9,112 bases of DNA from Rickettsia typhi (GTDB taxonomy: Bacteria > Pseudomonadota > Alphaproteobacteria > Rickettsiales > Rickettsiaceae): assembly GCA_945907105.1 (NCBI GenBank), contig CAMDSB010000044.1:1-9112 (forward strand), given 5' to 3'. Position 1 is the first letter of the stretch; each line of letters opens with the position of its first letter. The notes below the pieces were generated by a model. That model had not been told where the DNA came from. It did not search any database and saw nothing but the letters and a program-made list of their open reading frames with translations. Made by a program: the position numbers and the translations under genes. Below, piece after piece: positions 5,266-9,112 of this stretch.

Positions 5266-5520
5266 ATGCACCATAACAACTATAGAAAAATGATAAAGAA
5301 AGCTCTTGGTTTGGCAGCAAGCCTTGGCCAGGTTGAGTATAGAGTAGGGGAGAAGTCAGTAGGCTTTTATAAAAATCGGGTTATGTTTGGAAAGATAGAA
5401 CATGATACGGTTTATTTTCTTAATTCTAGGAATAAATTCGATAAAATAGATTTAGAATTGCTTGAACAAGAAGACCTTTTTACAAAGCAAGCACAAAAAG
5501 CATATAGTCTTATCGGATAA
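5266..5520 (+). CDS. Small protein, weakly TfoX N-domain-like
   Basis: This 84-residue protein has a ribosome site, GAGGGG, very close to its ATG (GAGG is 4 nt away). Residues about 5-20 form a helix (YRKMIKKALGLAASLG). They are followed by VEYRVGEKSVGFYKNRVMFGKIEHDTVYFLN (about 23-53), a run of beta strands that recalls the MFGG-GxYxxGxMFAxIxxDxLYxK pattern of TfoX N-terminal domains. The diagnostic glycine-rich turn is not clear, so the assignment is tentative. It has no signal peptide or membrane segment. It stands alone: the next gene is on the opposite strand. A TfoX-domain protein could affect competence-gene expression in other bacteria, but no such role is shown here. It could equally be an unrelated plasmid protein. 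Confidence 0.55.
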   Translation: MHHNNYRKMIKKALGLAASLGQVEYRVGEKSVGFYKNRVMFGKIEHDTVYFLNSRNKFDKIDLELLEQEDLFTKQAQKAYSLIG

Positions 5521-5668
5521 GAATCGAAGCCTAGTGAGTTCTCAACAAAGGATGATTAGTTGCGAAAGGAATTTTAAAAACAAGTATGTTCGTGTTATTA
5601 TGGAATATTGCCATCTCATAAAACATAATCTTATTTTGCCAATATTTATGGAGTAGGTGAGTATTCTA

Positions 5669-6229
5669 TTAAACACTTATTCTCAAATATTTATAAAGAG
5701 TTTCTCGGCTGATACCAAGTTCTTTAGCAAGTTCAGATTTGTTGTTGCCAAGAGCGACTTGTTCTTTGAGTAGTATAATTTTCTCGTCTGATAAAGCATC
5801 TTTTCTCCCCTTATAAGCACCCCGTTTTTTGGCAAGCTCTATACCTTCCATTTGGCGTTCTTTGATCAAAGTGCGTTCGAACTCCGCAAATGCGCCCATG
5901 ACTGAAAGGAGCAGGTTTGACATTGGCGAGTCTTCACCAGTAAATTCTAGGGCTTCCTTGATAAATTTAACTTTTACTTGTTTAGCTGTTAGACCTTTGA
6001 CAATTTGCCTTAAATCATCAACATTACGTGCCAACCTATCCATACTATGAACAATGACAGTATCGCCATCACGTACATATGCAAGCATTTCTTGTAGAGC
6101 AGGGCGATCAACTGACTTGCCAGATATTTTATCTGTAAAGCTCCTATCCAATTTTATTCCTTCAAGTTGCCTATCAAGATTTTGTTCTATGGTACTAACT
6201 CTGATATAGCCTATATTTTTGCCGGTCAT
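5669..6229 (-). CDS. Resolvase/invertase-type serine recombinase
   Basis: This 186-residue protein is a complete small serine recombinase of the Tn3 resolvase/DNA invertase group. The catalytic domain shows YIRVSTIEQNLDRQ with nucleophile Ser12, then VDRPALQEML (40-49) and HSMDRLARN (61-69) with Arg65 and Arg68. Residues about 105-140 include the long dimerisation helix (MGAFAEFERTLIKERQMEGIELAKKRGAYKGRK). Residues about 158-183 form the C-terminal helix-turn-helix (NNKSELAKELGISRETLYKYL). Family members resolve cointegrates or dimers, or invert segments. It starts 11 bp after the vapC stop, so it is probably the third gene of the vapBC operon. As a multimer resolution enzyme it would help plasmid stability, but no paired crossover sites were found. 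Confidence 0.93.
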   Translation of the reverse strand: MTGKNIGYIRVSTIEQNLDRQLEGIKLDRSFTDKISGKSVDRPALQEMLAYVRDGDTVIVHSMDRLARNVDDLRQIVKGLTAKQVKVKFIKEALEFTGEDSPMSNLLLSVMGAFAEFERTLIKERQMEGIELAKKRGAYKGRKDALSDEKIILLKEQVALGNNKSELAKELGISRETLYKYLRISV

Positions 6230-6240
6230 TATCTCAAAAT

Positions 6241-6630
6241 CTAGCGAATTAATTTAATATCAGCTTTATCTATATTTAACTCTGCCCATACTTTATCAGC
6301 CGTATATATTGGTGCTTGCAACTTTATACCAAGAGCAAGACAAGCTCGGTCTCCTAAAGATAATCCTTTGTGTTTAACTAGTTGGTTCAATCTGGCTACC
6401 TCAGCGGCTTGATCTAAATCAAATGGAATAATACTTGAGATAATATCATTTATTAAGTTCATAGCATCATCTGGTTCAATATTGCTACGCTGTAATGCTG
6501 TTAGAGATTCAGCTATATTAACCGTAGACATTACAGTAAATTTTAATAATGGCTTTATTATTTCTGCTCCTTTTTCTTCTTGTGCAAGAGCTAAAAAAGC
6601 TGAAGCATCTAGTACAACTTTATTGTTCAC
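6241..6630 (-). CDS. vapC: VapC-family PIN-domain toxin ribonuclease
   Basis: This 129-residue protein has the size and motifs of VapC toxins, PIN-domain endoribonucleases that cleave tRNA or rRNA and stop growth when not bound by VapB. The acidic residues expected for metal binding are present: Asp8 (VVLDASAFLAL), Glu41 (VNIAES), Asp94 (LSLGDRACLALG) and Asp112 (YTADKVW). It begins with GTG at 6628-6630, preceded by AGAGG with a 6-nt spacer inside vapB, and overlaps vapB by 11 nt, the usual coupled arrangement. The toxin appears intact. On a plasmid such a pair commonly acts in post-segregational maintenance. The RNA target cannot be told from sequence. Confidence 0.92.
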   Translation of the reverse strand: MNNKVVLDASAFLALAQEEKGAEIIKPLLKFTVMSTVNIAESLTALQRSNIEPDDAMNLINDIISSIIPFDLDQAAEVARLNQLVKHKGLSLGDRACLALGIKLQAPIYTADKVWAELNIDKADIKLIR

Positions 6631-6880
6631 TTTTTACCTCTGCTCTCCTATTAGCAATTAATTCATCAACCAGGGAAAAAGATTCGCCCGTAGTATTTGC
6701 ATGATTTTTCAATTTTTCTTGTAATTTACGTAATGCTTGGTTAGGAGTGGTGATAGAAATTATATCATTGTCACAATGTAATATTATATCATCACCTTTA
6801 GTGAGGTGAAGCATTTGACGAAAATTGGCGGGAATAATTACTCTTCCACCTTCCCCTAGCTTACTGCGCACTGCATTCAT
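6620..6880 (-). CDS. vapB: VapB-family AbrB-type antitoxin
   Basis: This 86-residue antitoxin has an N-terminal AbrB/MazE-like swapped-hairpin DNA-binding domain at residues about 3-46: RSKLGEGGRVIIPANFRQML, then LTKGDDIILHCDNDIISIT. The acidic and polar C-terminal tail (about 50-86, with KLQEKLKNHANTTGESF and VDELIANRRAEVKSEQ) is the part expected to wrap around VapC. The ATG has AGAGG 5 nt upstream. The gene is first in a probable vapB-vapC-resolvase operon. Antitoxins of this type repress their own promoter, with stronger binding when toxin is present. Repeated TGACA motifs upstream are possible operators. Confidence 0.92.
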   Translation of the reverse strand: MNAVRSKLGEGGRVIIPANFRQMLHLTKGDDIILHCDNDIISITTPNQALRKLQEKLKNHANTTGESFSLVDELIANRRAEVKSEQ

Positions 6881-7213
6881 ACTTACCTCTGTTTTTAATT
6901 ATTATGTATTTAATATATCATACCCATACTTGCTTTAAAAGTTATTATTATTTAAATAAACCTTTTATTGTACTCATAAGCAGCCAAACCTATATTAGGT
7001 ATATTCCAATTTATTATAGTTTAGATAGAAAATGACAATAATTAACAAAAATGACATATAACTAAGCTTTAAGTGAGAAAATGTCAATATAAATTCTATA
7101 ACCCCAAATGGAATATGTCAATTAATGATAAAAAGGACCCTAAACGGACGGAGATAAGGGGAGGGCGGAGGTGTGTAATTAGAGTACACTACAGATTGAC
7201 AGTTGAAGGTCAT
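6881..7213. other. Gap between vapB and the helicase gene
   Basis: No gene is seen. The left two thirds are AT-rich and include TTATTTAAATAA (6948-6959). ATGACA or ATGTCA motifs occur at 7032, 7051, 7081 and 7115 in two orientations, and the 8-mer ATGTCAAT is repeated exactly (7081-7088, 7115-7122). At 7146-7175 there is an unusual purine-rich, G-rich block on the plus strand. It is followed by a small dyad, GTGTA/TACAC (7173-7177, 7185-7189), and another, AGTTGAA/TTCAACT (7201-7207, 7213-7219), that overlaps the helicase stop. Neither dyad has a T run on the minus strand, so a terminator for the helicase gene is not clear. Confidence 0.45.
7093..7121 (-). promoter_or_regulatory. Candidate promoter toward vapBC
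   Basis: On the minus strand TTGACA (7116-7121) and TAGAAT (7093-7098, five of six consensus bases) are separated by 17 bp. A second TTGACA lies downstream at 7082-7087 with only a poor -10 box. Transcription would run toward vapB with a leader of about 200 nt. The repeated ATGTCAAT around both boxes could be an operator. No better promoter was found nearer to vapB. Confidence 0.45.
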
Positions 7214-9112
7214 TCAACTTAATAACCACTCTTTTAGTTTCGAATATCTATTTGAACTCGTGTTATTTTTTACAGCCATAGACAAAGCTTTTTTTTGCCC
7301 AATTAGAACAACCAATTTTTTGCCACGCGTAATAGCCGTATATGTGATATTTCGTCTAAGCATCATATAACTCTGCATAGTCACTGGAATAATAACTGCC
7401 GGATATTCAGAGCCTTGAGATTTATGTATTGATGTTGCGTAAGCTAGGGAGATTTGATCTAGATCTGTATAATCATAAGTCACCTCACGATTATAAAAAT
7501 TGATCAACAGCTCCTGATCCTGTTTATTGATAGAGCAGATAATCCCAATGTCTCCATTGTAGATATCTTTGTCATAATTATTTTCTGTTTGCATAACTTT
7601 GTCGCCAGGAGCAAAGATTTGGCCAAACTTAGTAACTCCATTTTCATAATCTGGGTTTAAGACCTTTTGTAATTCGACATTAAGCGATCTTGCCCCAGCT
7701 CCACCTCTTTGCATAGGGCACAATACTTGAATGTCATTGATAGGATCTAAATTAAATCTTTTAGGAATTCTATCTTTTATCATAATAATTATTTTATTAA
7801 TAATGTCATCTCCGTGCTCGGCTTCAATAAAATAAAAATCCGATTCGTCTTTAGACGACTTTGTATTGGGCAATATTCCTTGATTGACCAAATGAGCGTT
7901 AGTAATAATGCTACTTGTTGAAGCTTGTCTAAATATTTCTGTAAGTTGTATAGTAGGAACGATGCCAGAACTAATAACATCCCTTAAAACCTGTCCAGCT
8001 CCTACGGAAGGCAATTGGTCTACATCGCCAACCAAGAGCAAGGAAGCATGAACGGGGAGGGCTTTTAATAACGCATAAAATAAAGGGACGTCAACCATAG
8101 AAGTCTCGTCAATTACTAGATAATCGCAAGGTAGGGGAGATTCTTCGTTACGTTTAAACCCGCCAAACGCTGGATCGATTTCAAGCAACCTGTGTATAGT
8201 TTTTGCTTCTAGCCCAGTACTTTCGCTTAGGCGTTTAGCCGCTCTGCCAGTCGGCGCACAAAGTTTGATATCTAAATTCTTTGATGCTAGTGTTTTAAGT
8301 AGGGCATTGACCAAAGTAGTTTTACCAGTGCCTGGGCCACCTGTAATTACCATCAATTTGCTTTTGAACGCCGTACTTATTGCCACTTTTTGGCTTGCGG
8401 CAAGAGTAATGCTAAGATCTTCCTCTACTAAGGGTAAAATTACATTCGTATCTATTGCGCCCCATTGCACAGATGATTTAACCAAATCCAATAACCTTTT
8501 TGCTATAGCTTTTTCGTACTCATAATAACCAGCTAAAAATATAGAAACGCAATCGTTCAAATTATCAGTAACCAAAGATTTTATGCGCACTTCTTCTTCT
8601 ATGGCCAACTCAATCAAATCTTGTGGTATCTCTAATAATTTCTCGCTATGTAGGATTAATAACTCCTTGGGCAGACCGCAATGCCCATTAGATGTGGCCT
8701 CTAATAATACATGAGCAATTCCAGCTCTTGCCCTAACTAGAGAGTGTTTTTCTATTCCTAAATTATTAGCAATGGTGTCAGCAGAAATAAAACCTATGCC
8801 TCTTATATCTTTGGCTAATTGATAGGGATTGCTAGATACTACCTCAATTGCTTTTGCGCCGTAAGTTTTGTATATTCTTGTTGCTCTGGTAGTTCCTACT
8901 CCATGAGATTGAAGAAAAACCATAATTTCACGAATGATCTTTTGATCTGCCCAATTCAAGCAGATACTTTGCGCTCTTATCTTGCCTATGCCATCTACGC
9001 TTGATAGAAGATCTGGGCGATCCTCGATTATGGTAAAAACCCTATCGCCAAAAGCAGTGATAAGTTTCTTGGCAAAATGCGCACCTATACCCTTAATTAA
9101 ACCAGAGCCAAG
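7214..9112 (-). CDS. recD2: RecD2-type DNA helicase (cut by right edge)
   Basis: The frame is open from the stop at 7214 to the window edge, giving 632 visible residues; the N terminus is off the window, perhaps 80 to 150 residues. A TTG at 8957-8959 is internal, because the upstream codons (GLIKGIGAHFAKKLITAFG, then VDGIGKIRAQSICL) continue the family. The visible order is tandem helix-hairpin-helix motifs (about 4-20, 44-56 and 70-80), Walker A GGPGTGKTT (about 258-266), APTGRAAKRL, Walker B VIDETSMVD (about 333-341), GDVDQLPSVG, LTEIFRQA, CPMQRGGAG, GDKVMQTENNYDKDIYNGD, ATSIHKSQGSEYP (about 559-571) and TYTAITRGK (about 590-598). These are superfamily 1B helicase motifs. RecD2 proteins are 5'-3' DNA helicases that work outside RecBCD. 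A relaxase domain, as in TraA, is not visible. Copies on plasmids may support replication, repair or transfer. The gene looks intact. Confidence 0.9.
   Translation of the reverse strand, partial: LGSGLIKGIGAHFAKKLITAFGDRVFTIIEDRPDLLSSVDGIGKIRAQSICLNWADQKIIREIMVFLQSHGVGTTRATRIYKTYGAKAIEVVSSNPYQLAKDIRGIGFISADTIANNLGIEKHSLVRARAGIAHVLLEATSNGHCGLPKELLILHSEKLLEIPQDLIELAIEEEVRIKSLVTDNLNDCVSIFLAGYYEYEKAIAKRLLDLVKSSVQWGAIDTNVILPLVEEDLSITLAASQKVAISTAFKSKLMVITGGPGTGKTTLVNALLKTLASKNLDIKLCAPTGRAAKRLSESTGLEAKTIHRLLEIDPAFGGFKRNEESPLPCDYLVIDETSMVDVPLFYALLKALPVHASLLLVGDVDQLPSVGAGQVLRDVISSGIVPTIQLTEIFRQASTSSIITNAHLVNQGILPNTKSSKDESDFYFIEAEHGDDIINKIIIMIKDRIPKRFNLDPINDIQVLCPMQRGGAGARSLNVELQKVLNPDYENGVTKFGQIFAPGDKVMQTENNYDKDIYNGDIGIICSINKQDQELLINFYNREVTYDYTDLDQISLAYATSIHKSQGSEYPAVIIPVTMQSYMMLRRNITYTAITRGKKLVVLIGQKKALSMAVKNNTSSNRYSKLKEWLLS

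Noticed and set aside
5462..5656. 64-codon plus-strand frame overlapping the end of the TfoX-like gene
   Set aside because: It overlaps the better-supported gene in another frame, lacks a ribosome site at its ATG, and shows no domain pattern.
7146..7175. Purine-rich block called as a transfer origin
   Set aside because: No relaxase gene and no recognisable nick motif are in the window, so only an observation is reported.
7201..7219. AGTTGAA/TTCAACT hairpin at the helicase stop, as a terminator
   Set aside because: The stem is 7 bp and AT-rich, it overlaps the stop codon, and no T run follows on the minus strand.

Overview
The window looks like part of a plasmid from an AT-rich intracellular alphaproteobacterium, most likely Rickettsia or a close relative. 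The evidence is a small replication and partition core: a winged-helix initiator followed by a DnaA domain-I-like segment, diverging from a ParA ATPase that is coupled to a small ribbon-helix-helix partner. Around this lie a VapBC module, two serine-recombinase loci, a RecD2-type helicase and a truncated defence-gene remnant, all in low-GC sequence with long AT-rich gaps. The taxon call rests on gene content and remembered family resemblance, not on a search.

Left part, 1-1122, minus strand. A serine recombinase runs off the left edge. Translationally coupled upstream of it is a short protein that aligns along the catalytic domain of that recombinase but has lost the nucleophilic serine and the catalytic arginines. 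Upstream of the pair is a roughly 330-bp leader with several mutually exclusive pairings. One of them covers the ribosome binding site of the pair, so this could be a cis-acting RNA switch.

Replication and partition, 1123-4761. The initiator reading frame (minus strand) is split by a single in-frame TGA at 1771-1773: a 331-residue winged-helix part lies upstream and a DnaA domain-I-like part downstream. Its leader carries a hairpin over the ribosome binding site, a promoter whose -35 box is framed by an inverted repeat, and an opposite-strand terminator-like hairpin. An unlisted 57-residue ribbon-helix-helix protein (2929-3102) has a consensus promoter overlapped by an inverted repeat, which suggests an autoregulated copy-control repressor. 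Divergently, parA and its small partner are followed by degenerate iteron-like repeats, a candidate centromere or origin.

Right part, 4762-9112. It holds a 45-codon remnant resembling the start of an AbiJ-type abortive-infection protein, a small protein with weak TfoX N-domain resemblance, a vapB-vapC-resolvase operon (minus strand), and a large RecD2-like helicase (minus strand) that runs off the right edge. No tRNA, rRNA, CRISPR array or complete insertion sequence was seen.
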